The notes under the pieces are model-generated. The model did no database searches and had not been told where the DNA came from. It worked only from the letters and a program-made list of their open reading frames with translations. Below, in pieces: positions 52,881-64,000 of a DNA stretch of 64,000 nt (positions are counted from its first letter, which is position 1; every line of letters begins with the position of its first letter). The stretch is taken from the NCBI RefSeq assembly GCF_032854445.1, contig NW_027017958.1:248001-312000 (forward strand), given 5' to 3'. Source of the stretch: Liolophura sinensis. Taxonomy: Eukaryota; Mollusca; Polyplacophora; Chitonida; Chitonidae. A program made the position numbers and the translations under genes.

Positions 52881-55800
52881 TTGTAATCATTATAATAATG
52901 TGCTCCGTTACAAGGTGAACATTGGAATCATTACAATAGCGTGCTCAGTTACAAGATGATCATTGTAATCATTAAAAAAACATGCCCAGTTACAAGATGA
53001 ACATTGTAAAAAGTATAATATCATGTTCAGTTACGAAGTGAACATTGTAATCATTATAAAAGCATGCTCAGTTGCATGATAAACATTGTAATCATTAAAA
53101 TATCATTTTCAGTTAAAAGATGAAGATTGTAATCGACATAATAGCATGTTCAGTTACACGATAAACATTGTAATCATTGTAATAGCATGTTCAGTTACAA
53201 AGTAAACATTGTAATTATTAAATTAGCGTCAACTGTTACAAAATCATCATTGTAATCAATATAATAGTATGCTCAGTTACAAAATGAATATTGCAATCAT
53301 TATATTAGCATATTTTATTACAAGATGAACATTGTAATCATTATTATACCATATGTAGTTACAAAATAAACATTGTAATCATTTTAAAAACAGCATCAGT
53401 TACAAGGTGAACATTGTAATCAGTATAAAAGCATACTCAGTTGCAAAATGGACATTGTAATCATTATAATCATATTCACTTACAAGATGAATATTGTAAT
53501 CATTATAATAACATCATCAGTTACAAAATAAACATTGTATTCATTATACTAGCACGTTCAATTACAAGATGAACATTGTAATCATTATAAACAGCATGTT
53601 CAGTTGCAAGGTGAACATTGTAATCCTTATAAAAACATGCTCAGTTACAAGATGAACATTGTAATCATTATAATAGCATGTTCAGTTACAAGGTGGACAT
53701 TGTAATCATTATTATAGCATATGTAGTTACAAGATAAACATTGTAATCATTTTAAAAACATCATCAGTTACAAGGTGAACATTGTAATCAGTATAAAAGC
53801 ATACTCAGTTGCAAAATGGACATTGTAATCATTATAATCATATTCACTTACAAGATGAATATTGTAATCATTATAATAACATCATCAGTTACAAAATAAA
53901 CATTGTATTCATTATATTAGCACGTTCAATTACAAGATGAACATTGTAATCATTATAAACAGCATGTTCAGTTGCAAGGTGAACATTGTAATCCTTATAA
54001 AAACATGCTCAGTTACAAGATGAACATTGTAATCATTATAATAGCATGTTCAGTTACAAGGTGGACATTGTAATCATTATTATAGCATATGTAGTTACAA
54101 GATAAACATTGTAATCATTTTAAAAACATCATCAGTTACAAGGTGAACATTGTAATCAGTATAAAAGCATACTCAGTTGCAAAATGGACATTGTAATCAT
54201 TATAATCATATTCACTTACAAGATGAATATTGTAATCATTATAATAACATCATCAGTTACAAAATAAACATTGTATTCATTATATTAGCACGTTCAATTA
54301 CAAGATGAACATTGTAATCATTATAAACAGCATGTTCAGTTGCAAGGTGAACATTGTAATCCTTATAAAAACATGCTCAGTTACAAGATGAACATTGTAA
54401 TCATTATAATAGCATGTTCAGTTACAAGGTGGACATTGTAATCAGTATAAAAGCATGCTCAGTTGCAAAATGGACATTGTAATCATTACATTAGCATATT
54501 CACTTACAAGATGAACATTGTAATTATTATAATAACATCATCAGTTACAAAATGAACATTGTATTCATTATATTAGCACGTTGAACTACAAGATGAACAT
54601 TGTAATCATTATAATATCATGCTCAGTTTCAAGATGAAGATTGTAATCGACATAATAGCATGTTCAGTTACAAGATGAACATTGTAATCATTGTAATAGC
54701 ATGTTCAGTTACAAAGTGAACATTGTAATCCTTATAATTGCATGTTCAGTTACAAGATGAACATTGTAATCATTATAAAAACATCATCAGTTTCAAGGTC
54801 AACATTGTTATCAGTATAAAAGCATGCTCAGTTGCAAAATGGACAGTGTAATCATTACAATAGCATATTCAGTTACATGATGAACATTGTAATCATTATA
54901 ATAATGTGCTCAGTTACAAGGTGAACATTGTAATCATTACAATAGCGTGCTCAGTTACAAGATGAACATTGTAATCATTATAAAAACATCATCAGTTACA
55001 AGGTGAACATTGTAATCAGTATAAAAACATCATCAGTTACAAGGTGAACATTGTAATCAGTATAAAAGCATGCTCAGTTGCAAAATGGACATTGTAATCA
55101 TTACATTAGCATATTCACTTACAAGATGAATATTGTAATCATTATAATAACATCATCAGTTACAAAATAAACATTGTATTCATTATATTAGCACGTTCAA
55201 TTACAAGATGAACATTGTAATCATTATAAAAGCATGTTTAGTTGCAAGGTGAACATTGTAATCATTATAAAAACATGCTCAGTTACAAGATTAACATTGA
55301 AGTCATTATAATAGCATGTTCAGTTACAAGGTGGACATTGTAATCAGTATAAAAGCATGCTCAGTTGGAGAATGGACATTATAATTATTACATTAGCATA
55401 TTCAGTTACAAGATGAATATTGTAATCATTATAATAACATCATCAGTTACAAAATGAACATTGTATTCATTATATTAGCACGTTCAATTACAAGATGATC
55501 ATTGTAATCATTATAATATCATGCTCAGTTGCAAGATGAATATTGTAATCGACATAATAGCATGTTCAGTTAAAAGATGAACATTGTAATCATTGTAATA
55601 GCATGTTCAGTTACAAAGTGAACATTGTAATCCTTATAATTGCATGTTCAGTTACCAGATGAACATTGTAATCATTATAAAAACATCATCAGTTGCAAGG
55701 TGAACATTGTAATCAGTATACAAGCATGCTCAGTTGCAAAATGGACATTGTAATCATTACAATAGCATATTCAGGTACAAGATGATGTTGTAATCATTAT

Positions 55801-56117
55801 AATAATGTGCTCAGTTACAAGGTGAACATTGTAATCATTACAATATCGTGCTCAGTTACAATATGAACATTGTAATAATTTAATAGCGTGTTCAGTTACA
55901 AAATGAACATTGAAACCATTATAAGAGAATGTTCAGTGCCAAGATAAACATTGCAATCATTATAATAGCATATTCAGTTACAAGATGAACATTATAATAA
56001 CCTAATACTGTGTTCAGTTACAAAATGAACATTAAAATTGTGATAATAGCACGTTCAGTGACAAGGTGAACATTTAAATCATTATAATAGCATGCTCAGT
56101 TACAAGGTGAACATTGT
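52881..56117 (+). repeat. Partial HOR eq ~4380-6835 with amplified 368-bp segment, second occurrence
   Basis: Duplicate of 23411-26647 at offset 29,470 with a few differences. For example it has GCATGTTCAG near 53184 where 23715 has GCAAGTTCAG, and CACGTTGAACTAC near 54578. The doubled ACATCATCAG monomer is present near 54985-55030, with CAGTATAAAAACATC between the two. Confidence 0.87.
53351..54454 (+). repeat. 368-bp tandem repeat, three copies (site 3)
   Basis: Starts at 53351, 53719 and 54087. As at site 1, the first copy is preceded by TATACC and the others by TATAGC, so the three-copy state was duplicated as a whole. Confidence 0.9.
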
Positions 56118-56639
56118 AATCATTATAATAGCGTCAACTGTTACAAAATCATCATTGTAATCAATATAATAGCATGCCTAGTTACAAAATGAATATTGCA
56201 ATTATTATATTAGCATATTTCATTACAAGATGAACATTGTAATCATTATTATAGCATATGTAGTTATAAGATAAGCATTGTAATCAGTATAAAAGCATGT
56301 TCTGTTGCAAAATGAACATTGTAATCATTATTTTAGCATGTTCAGTTACAAGATGAACATTGTAATCATAATAACAGCATGGTCAGTTACAAGATGAACA
56401 CTGTAATCATTGTAATAGCATGCTCAGTTACAAGATGAACATTGTAATCATTATTATAGCATATTCGGTTACAGGATGAACATTGCAATAACCTAATACC
56501 GTGTTCAGTTACAAAATGAACATTGAAACTATTATAATATCACTTTTAGTGACATGGTGAACATTGTAATCATTATAATAGCATGTTCAGTTACAAGGTG
56601 ATTATTGTAATTACTATAATAGCACGTTCAGTTACAAGA

Positions 56640-56648
56640 CACCCTTTG
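56640..56648 (+). repeat. CACCCTTTG patch monomer, copy 7
   Basis: Same patch, 29,470 bases after copy 4 and with the same ACTATAATAG neighbour. This supports a shared origin of 21.5-27.8 kb and 51-57.3 kb. Confidence 0.85.
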
Positions 56649-57172
56649 TAATTATTATAATAGCATCTTCAGTTACAAGATAAACATTGTAATCATTATA
56701 TTAGCACGTTTAGTTGAAACGTGAGGATTGTAATTGATATAATAGCATGTTCAGTTACAAGATAAATATTTTAGTTATTGTAATGGCATGTTCATTTACA
56801 AGGTGAACATTGTAATCATTATAATAACATGTTTACTTACAAGATGATCATTGTAATCATCATATTAGGACGTTCAGTTACAAGATGAACATTGTAATTA
56901 TTATAAAAGCATGTTCACTTACTAAATGAACATTGTAATTATTATAATATCATGCTTAGTTACAAGATGAACATTGTTATCAGTATAATAGCATGTTCAG
57001 TAACAACATAAACATTGTAATCATTATAATAGCATGCTCAATTACAAGATGAACATTGTAATCAGTATAATAGCATGCTCAGTTACAAAATTAACAATGT
57101 AATCATTATACTAGTATGCTCAGTTACAAGATGAACATTGTAATCATTATAATAACATGTTCAGTTACCAGA

Positions 57173-57203
57173 GAGAACGACGTTAAGACCCAAGCACTCA
57201 CTC
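57173..57203 (+). repeat. GC-rich aberrant monomer, copy 8
   Basis: Same sequence, followed by the seven-monomer alternative block, as for copy 3. The diagnostic base is T at 57229 (type T). Confidence 0.9.
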
Positions 57204-57298
57204 AGTTACCAGATGAACATTGTAATCATTATATTAGGATGTTCAGTTACAAGATGAACATTGTAATCAATATAATAGCATATTCAGTTACAAAATGA

Positions 57299-57655
57299 AC
57301 ATTGTAATTATTGTAATGTTATGTTTAGTTACAAGATGAACATTGTTATCAATATCATAGCATGTTCAGTTACAACATGAACATTGTAATCATTATAATA
57401 GCATGCTCAATTACAAGATGAACATTGTAATCAGTAAAATAGCATGCTCAGTTACAAAAATTAAAATTGTAATCATTATACTAGTATGCTCAATTACAAG
57501 ATGAACATTGTAATAATTATAATAGCTTGCTCAAATACGAGATGAGCAATGTAATTATTATAATAGCATGCTCAATTAAAAGAAAAAAATTGTAATCAGT
57601 ATAATAGCATGCTCAGTTACAAAATGAACATTGTAATCATTATACTAGTTTGCCC
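57299..57655 (+). repeat. Seven-monomer alternative block, copy 3
   Basis: Matches 15589-15944 at offset 41,710. One extra A near 57460 (TTACAAAAATTAAAATTG) shifts the offset by one. This copy is complete at its 5' end, like copy 1. Confidence 0.88.
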
Positions 57656-58590
57656 AGTTACAAGATGAACATTGTTATCAGTATAATGGCATGTTCAGTT
57701 ACAACATGAACATTGTAATCATTATAATAGCATGTTCAGTTACAAGATGAACATTGTAATCAGTATAATAGCATGCTCAGTTACAAAATTAATATTGTAA
57801 TCATTATAATAGCGTCAACGGTTACAAAATCATCATTGTAATCAATATAATAGCATGCTCAGTTACAAAATTAATATTGCAGTTACTATATTAGCATATT
57901 TCATTACAAGATGAACATTGTAATCAGTATTATAGCATATGTAGTTACAAGATGAACATTGTAAAACATTATAAAAACATCATCAGTGACAAGGTGAACA
58001 TTGTAATCAGTATAAAAGCATTGTCAGTTGCAAAATGGACATTGTAATCATTACATTAGCATATTAACTTACAAGATGAATATTGTAATCATTATAATAA
58101 CATCATCAGTTACAAAAAAACATTGTATTCATTATATTAGCACGTTCAATTACAAGATGAACATTGTAATCATTATAAAAGCATGTTCAGTTACAAGGTG
58201 AACATTGTAATCATTATAAAAACATGCTCAGTTACTAGATGAACAATTAAATCATTATAATAGCATGTTCAGTTACAAGGTGGACATTTTAATCAGGATA
58301 AAAGCATGCTCAGTTGCAAAATGGACATTGTAATCATTACATTAGCATATTCAGTTACAAGATGAATATTGTAACATTATAATAACATCATCAGTTACAA
58401 AATGAACATTGTATTTATTATATTAGCACGTTCAATTACAAGATGAACATTGTAATCATTATAATATCATGCTCAGTTGCAAGATGAAGATTGTAATCGA
58501 CATAATAGCATGTTCAGTTACAAGATGAACATTGTAATCATTGTAATAGCATGTTCAGTTACAAAGTGAACATTGTAATCCTTATAATTG
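57656..58590 (+). repeat. HOR fragment eq ~1250-2170, third occurrence
   Basis: Continues the alternative block as at 15945 and 36943 and ends in the same CCTTATAATTGTATG monomer. One small insertion near 57964 (GTAAAACATTATAAAAAC) accounts for the second base of offset change. Confidence 0.85.
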
Positions 58591-58893
58591 TATGTTCAGT
58601 TACAAGATGAACATTGTAATCATAATAACAGCATGGTCAGTTACAAGATGAACACTGTAATCATTGTAATAGCATGCTCAGTTACAAGATGAACATTGTA
58701 ATCAGTATTATAGCATATTCGGTTACAGGATGAACATTGCAATAACCTAATACCGTGTTCAGTTACAAAATGAACATTAAAACTATTATAATATCACTTT
58801 CAGTGACATGGTGAACATTGTAATCATTATAATAGCATGTTCAGTTACGAGGTGATTACTGTAATTACTAGAATAGCACGTTCAGTTACAAGA

Positions 58894-58902
58894 CACCCTT
58901 TG
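58894..58902 (+). repeat. CACCCTTTG patch monomer, copy 8
   Basis: Same patch in the last HOR. The preceding monomer reads GTGATTACTG, a single-copy change. Confidence 0.85.
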
Positions 58903-59426
58903 TAATTATTATAATAGCATCTTCAGTTACAAGATAAACATTGTAATCATTATATTAGCACGTTTAGTTGAAACGTGAGGATTGTAATTGATATAATAGC
59001 ATGTTCAGTTACAAGATAAATATTTTAGTTATTGTAATGGCATGTTCATTTACAAGGTGAACATTGTAATCATTATAATAACATGTTTACTTACAAGATG
59101 ATCATTGTAATCATCATATTAGGACGTTCAGTTACAAGATGAACATTGTAATTATTATAAAAGCATGTTCACTTACTAAATGAACATTGTAATTATTATA
59201 ATATCATGCTTAGTTACAAGATGAACATTGTTATCAGTATAATAGCATGTTCAGTAACAACATAAACATTGTAATCATTATAATAGCATGCTCAATTACA
59301 AGATGAACATTGTAATCAGTATAATAGCATGCTCAGTTACAAAATTAACAATGTAATCATTATACTAGTATGCTCAGTTACAAGATGAACATTGTATTCA
59401 TTATAATAACATGTTCAGTTACCAGA

Positions 59427-59457
59427 GAGAACGACGTTAAGACCCAAGCACTCACTC
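59427..59457 (+). repeat. GC-rich aberrant monomer, copy 9
   Basis: Same sequence, 41,712 bases after copy 4 and sharing its G type (G at 59483). Confidence 0.9.
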
Positions 59458-61365
59458 AGTTACCAGATGAACATTGTAATCAGTATATTAGGATGTTCAG
59501 TTACAAGATGAACATTGTAATCAATATAATAGCATATTCAGTTACAAAGTGAACATTGTAATCGACATAATAGCATGTTTAGTTACAAAATGAACATTGT
59601 AATCATTATACTAGTATGCCCAGTTACAAGATGAACATTGTTATCAGTATAATGGCATGTTCAGTTACAACATGAACATTGTAATCATTATAATAGCATG
59701 TTCAGTTACAAGATGAACATTGTAATCAGTATAATAGCATGCTCAGTTACAAAATTAATATTGTAATCATTATAATAGCGTCAACGGTTACAAAATCATC
59801 ATTGTAATCAATATAATAGCATGCTCAGTTACAAAATTAATATTGCAGTTACTATATTAGCATATTTCATTACAAGATGAACATTGTAATCAGTATTATA
59901 GCATATGTAGTTACAAGATGAACATTGTAATCATTATAAAAACATCATCAGTGACAAGGTGAACATTGTAATCAGTATAAAAGCATTGTCAGTTGCAAAA
60001 TGGACATTGTAATCATTACATTAGCATATTAACTTACAAGATGAATATTGTAATCATTATAATAACATCATCAGTTACAAACAAACATTGTATTCATTAT
60101 ATTAGCACGTTCAATTACAAGATGAACATTGTAATCATTATAAAAGCATGTTCAGTTACAAGGTGAACATTGTAATCATTATAAAAACATGCTCAGTTAC
60201 TAGATGAACATTTAAATCATTATAATAGCATGTTCAGTTACAAGGTGGACATTTTAATCAGTATAAAAGCATGCTCAGTTGCAAAATGGACATTGTAATC
60301 ATTACATTAGCATATTCAGTTACAAGATGAATATTGTAACATTATAATAACATCATCAGTTACAAAATGAACATTGTATTCATTACATTAGCACGTTCAA
60401 TTACAAGATGAACATTGTAATCATTATAATATCATGCTCAGTTGCAAGATGAAGATTGTAATCGACATAATAGCATGTTCAGTTACAAGATGAACATTGT
60501 AATCATTGTAATAGCATGTTCAGTTACAAAGTGAACATTGTAATCGACATAATAGCATGTTTAGTTACAAGATGAACATTGTAATCATTGTAATAGCATG
60601 TTCAGTTACAAAGTGAACATTGTAATCAACATAATAGCATGTTCAGTTACAAGATGAACATTGTAATCATTATAAAAACATCATCAGTTGCAAGGTGAAC
60701 ATTGTAATTAGAATACAAGCATGCTCAGTTGCAAAATGGACATTGTAATCATTACAATAGCATATTTAGGTACAAGATGAACATTGTAATCATTATAATA
60801 ATGTGCTCAGTTACAAGGTGAACATTGTAATCATTACAATAGGGTGCTCAGTTACAATATGAACATTGTAATCATTATAATAGCATGTTCAGTTACAGGA
60901 TGAACATTGTAATAATTTAATAGCGTGTTCAGTTACAAAATGAACATTGAAACCATTATAAGAGAATGTTCAGTGCCAAGATAAACATTGCAATCATTAT
61001 AATAGCATATTCAGTTACAAGATGAACATTATAATAACCTAATACTGTGTTCAGTTACAAAATGAACATTAAAATTGTTATAATAGCACGTTCACTGACA
61101 AGGTGAACATTTAAATCATTATAATAGCATGCTCAGTTACAAGGTGAACATTGTAATCATTATAATAGCGTCAACTGTTACAAAATCATCATTATAATCA
61201 ATATAATAGCATGCCTAGTTGCAAAATGAATATTGCAATCATTATATTAGCATATTTCATTACAAGATGAACATTGTAATCATTATTATAGCATATGTAG
61301 TTATAAGATGAGCATTGTAATCAGTATAAAAGCATGTTCTGTTGCAAAATGAACATTGTAATCAT

Positions 61366-61935
61366 TATTTTAGCATGTTCAGTTACAAGATGAACATTGT
61401 AATCATAATAACAGCATGGTCAGTTACAAGACGAACACTGTAATCATTGTAATAGCATGTTCAGTTACTAGATTACCATTGTAATAATTTAATAGCGTGT
61501 TCAGTTACAAAATGAACATTGAAATCATTATAATAGAATGTTCATTGGCAAGATGAACATTGTAATCATTATAATAGCATATTCAGTTACAAGATGAACA
61601 TTATAATAACCTAATACCGTGTTCATTTACAAAATGAACATTAAAATTATTATTTTAGCATGTTCAGTTACAAGATGAACATTGTAATCATAATAACAGC
61701 ATGGTCAGTTACAAGACGAACACTGTAATCATTGTAATAGCATGTTCAGTTACTAGATTACCATTGTAATAATTTAATAGCGTGTTCAGTTACAAAATGA
61801 ACATTGAAATCATTATAATAGAATGTTCATTGGCAAGATGAACATTGTAATCATTATAATAGCATATTCAGTTACAAGATGAACATTATAATAACCTAAT
61901 ACCGTGTTCATTTACAAAATGAACATTAAAATTAT
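61366..61935 (+). repeat. 285-bp tandem duplication
   Basis: TATTTTAGCATG at 61366 recurs at 61651, and the following 285 bases are repeated. The length is seven monomers less two bases. The join is at TTAAAATTAT followed by TATTTTAGC. Other HOR copies have this segment once. Confidence 0.87.
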
Positions 61936-62056
61936 TAAAATAGCACGTTCAGTGACAAAATGATCATTAAAATTATTATAATAGCATGCTCAGTTACAAG
62001 GTGAACATTGTAATCATTATAATAGCGTCAACGGTTACAAGATGAACATTGTAAAA

Positions 62057-62220
62057 GTTAAAATAGCGTGTTCAGATACAAAATGAACATTGAAATCATT
62101 ATAATAGAATGTTCAGCGGCAAGATAAACATTGTAAAAGTTAAAATAGCGTGTTCAGATACAAAATGAACATTGAAATCATTATAATAGAATGTTCAGTG
62201 GCAAGATAAACATTGTAATC
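62057..62220 (+). repeat. 82-bp (two-monomer) tandem duplication
   Basis: GTTAAAATAGCGTG at 62057 recurs at 62139, exactly two monomers later. The first unit has TTCAGCGGCAAG near 62112, where the second and all other HOR copies have TTCAGTGGCAAG. This is the only place in the window with that CpG. Confidence 0.87.
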
Positions 62221-64000
62221 ATTATAATAGCATATTCAGTTACAAGATGAACATTATAATAACCTAATACCGTGTTCATTTACAAAATGAACATTAAAAT
62301 TATTAAAATAGCACGTTCAGTGACAAAATGATCATTAAAATTATTATAATAGCATGCTCAGTTACAAGGTGAACATTGTAATCATTATAATAGCGTCAAC
62401 GGTTACAAGATGAACATTGTAAAAGTTAAAATAGCATGTTCAGTTACGAAGTGAACATTATAATCATTATAATAGCATGCTCAGTTGCAAGATAAACATT
62501 GTAATCATTATAATATCATTTTCAGTTACAAGATGAAAATTGTAATCGACATAATAGCATGTTTAGTTGCATGATGAACATTGTAATCATTGTAATAGCA
62601 TGTTCAGTTACAAAGTAAACATTGTAATCATTATAATAGCCTTAACGGTTACAAAATCATCATTGTAATCAATATAATAGCATGCACAGTTACAAAATGA
62701 ATATTGCAATCATTATATTAGCATATTTCATAACAAGATGAACATTGTAATCATTATTATAGCATATGTAGTTACAAGATGAACACTGTAATCATTATAA
62801 AAACATCATCAGTTACAAGGTGGACATTGTAATCAGTGTAAAACCATGCTCAGTTGCAAAATGGACATTGTAATCATTACATTAGCATGTTCAGTTACAA
62901 GATGAACATTGTAATCATTATAATATCATGCTCAGTTGCAAGATGAAGATTGTAATCGAGATAATAGCATGTTCAGTTACAAGATGAACATTGTAATCAT
63001 TGTAATAGCATGTTCAGTTACAAAGTGAACATTGTAATTAGTATACAAGCATGCTCAGTTGCAAAATGGACATTGTAATCATTACAATAGCATATTCAGT
63101 TACAAGATGAACATTGTAATCATTATAATAATGTGCTCCGTTACAAGGTGAACATTGGAATCATTACAATAGCGTGCTCAGTTACAAGATGATCATTGTA
63201 ATCATTAAAAAAACATGCCCAGTTACAAGATGAACATTGTAAAAGGTATAATATCATGTTCAGTTACGAAGTGAACATTGTAATCATTACAAAAGCATGC
63301 TCAGTTGCATGATAAACATTGTAATCATTAAAATATCATTTTCAGTTAAAAGATGAAGATTGTAATCGACATAATAGCATGTTCAGTTACAAGATAAACA
63401 TTGTAATCATTGTAATAGCATGTTCAGTTACAAAGTAAACATTGTAATTATTATATTAGCGTCAACTGTTACAAAATCATCATTGTAATCAATATAATAG
63501 TATGCTCAGTTACAAAATGAATATTGCAATTATTATATTAGCATATTTCATTACAAGATGAACATTGTAATCATTATTATAGCATATGTAGTTACAAGAT
63601 AAACATTGTAATCATTTTAAAAACATCATCAGTTACAAGGTGAACATTGTAATCAGTATAAAAGCATACTCAGTTGCAAAATGGACATTGTAATCATTAT
63701 AATCATATTCACTTACAAGATGAATATTGTAATCATTATAATAACATCATCAGTTACAAAATAAACATTGTATTCATTATATTAGCACGTTCAATTACAA
63801 GATGAACATTGTAATCATTATAAACAGCATGTTCAGTTGCAAGGTGAACATTGTAATCATTATAAAAACATGCTCAGTTACAAGATGAACATTGTAATCA
63901 TTATAATAGCATGTTCAGTTACAAGGTGGACATTGTAATCAGTATAAAAGCATGCTCAGTTGCAAAATGGACATTGTAATCATTACATTAGCATATTCAC

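Larger units (their letters stand above)
56118..57298 (+). repeat. HOR 5' fragment eq 1-1181
   Basis: Matches 26648-27828 at offset 29,470, including ATAAGATAAGCATTG and ACTATAATAGCACG states that separate both from other copies. Private changes include CATTGAAACTATT near 56521 and CACTTTTAGTGAC near 56541. It passes into the alternative block at about 57295. Confidence 0.87.
1..64000 (+). repeat. 41-bp AT-rich satellite array filling the window
   Basis: The whole window is a head-to-tail array of a 41-bp unit. The unit reads roughly GCATGTTCAGTTACAAGA followed by TGAACATTGTAATCA and then TTATAATA. I followed it from the first to the last base and found no unrelated insert, no inverted stretch and no unique flank, so the array extends beyond both ends. 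The canonical unit has 11 G/C of 41. Variants differ by clustered or scattered substitutions and occasional 1-3 base indels. Family-level knowledge: arrays of this kind are typical of eukaryotic heterochromatin, including centromeres. Which compartment this is, and which organism, cannot be told from the sequence. Confidence 0.98.
58600..64000 (+). repeat. Higher-order repeat eq ~230-5262, running off the window
   Basis: Matches 16885 onward at offset 41,712, later 41,997 and 42,079 after two small tandem duplications. Shared states include AATCAACATAATAG near 60625 and ACAAGACGAAC near 61427. The window ends at eq 5262 inside the first 860-bp block. Confidence 0.88.

Noticed and set aside
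1-64000. CRISPR array, suggested by regular direct repeats
   Set aside because: The 41-bp units abut directly with no unique spacers, variation is spread through the whole unit, and there are no cas genes.
1-64000. CENP-B box or telomere repeat
   Set aside because: I looked for the TTCG...CGGG pattern of the CENP-B box and for TTAGGG-like or TTAGG-like tandem runs on both strands and saw none.
1-64000. Mitochondrial or kinetoplast AT-rich DNA
   Set aside because: There are no rRNA, tRNA or respiratory-chain genes and no minicircle-like unique regions in 64 kb.

Overview
This window is one uninterrupted block of AT-rich satellite DNA. I found no gene, RNA gene, transposon, CRISPR array or unique flanking sequence on either strand. 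Everything is built from a 41-bp monomer repeated head to tail in one orientation, about 1,560 times. A canonical example is 8119-8159; it has 11 G/C in 41 bases (about 27%). Sixty-four kilobases without a gene, with several nested levels of repetition, points to constitutive heterochromatin of a eukaryote, either centromeric/pericentromeric or another satellite block. Nothing here identifies the species or lineage.

The array has several tiers. (1) The 41-bp monomer, in many diverged variants. (2) Intermediate blocks inside the higher-order repeat (HOR), notably two adjacent 860-bp blocks (4884-5743 and 5744-6603), a related block at about 1570-2430, and a 286-bp tandem pair at about 3118-3700. 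(3) A HOR of 6,835 bp, about 167 monomers, seen complete at 1-6835 and, with rearrangements, repeatedly across the window. (4) A possible spacing of about 21 kb: a distinctive seven-monomer alternative block recurs with offsets of 20,998 and then 20,712 bp, and long stretches after it match at the same offsets.

Layout, where 'eq' means the equivalent position in the first HOR. 1-6835: reference HOR. 6836-15420: HOR 2, with an internal 2,046-bp tandem duplication, ending early at eq 6540. 15421-16870: fragment eq ~1010-2170 with the alternative block. 16885-23225: eq ~226-6565. 23225-23410: a small patchwork. 23411-26647: eq ~4380-6835 with a 368-bp segment in three copies. 26648-33400: nearly complete HOR (6,753 bp, two monomers short). 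33401-36649: eq 1-330 joined to eq ~4380-6805, with 368-bp repeats. 36650-37870: alternative block plus eq ~1246-2170. 37886-44492: eq ~230-6835. 44493-50180: HOR with a 1,147-bp deletion. 50181-52695: eq 1-330 joined to eq ~4380-6565. 52696-52880: the same patchwork again. 52881-56117: 368-bp repeats again. 56118-58590: eq 1-1181, alternative block, eq ~1246-2170. 58600-64000: eq ~230-5262 with small duplications, running off the window.

Nearly every length change is a whole number of monomers to within one or two bases (41, 82, 285, 287, 368, 860, 1147, 2046 bp). This is what repeated unequal exchange or replication slippage in register would produce. The short 60-residue open frames are by-products of the repeat and are not annotated as genes. 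All comparisons were made by eye from aligned offsets; percent identities were not computed.
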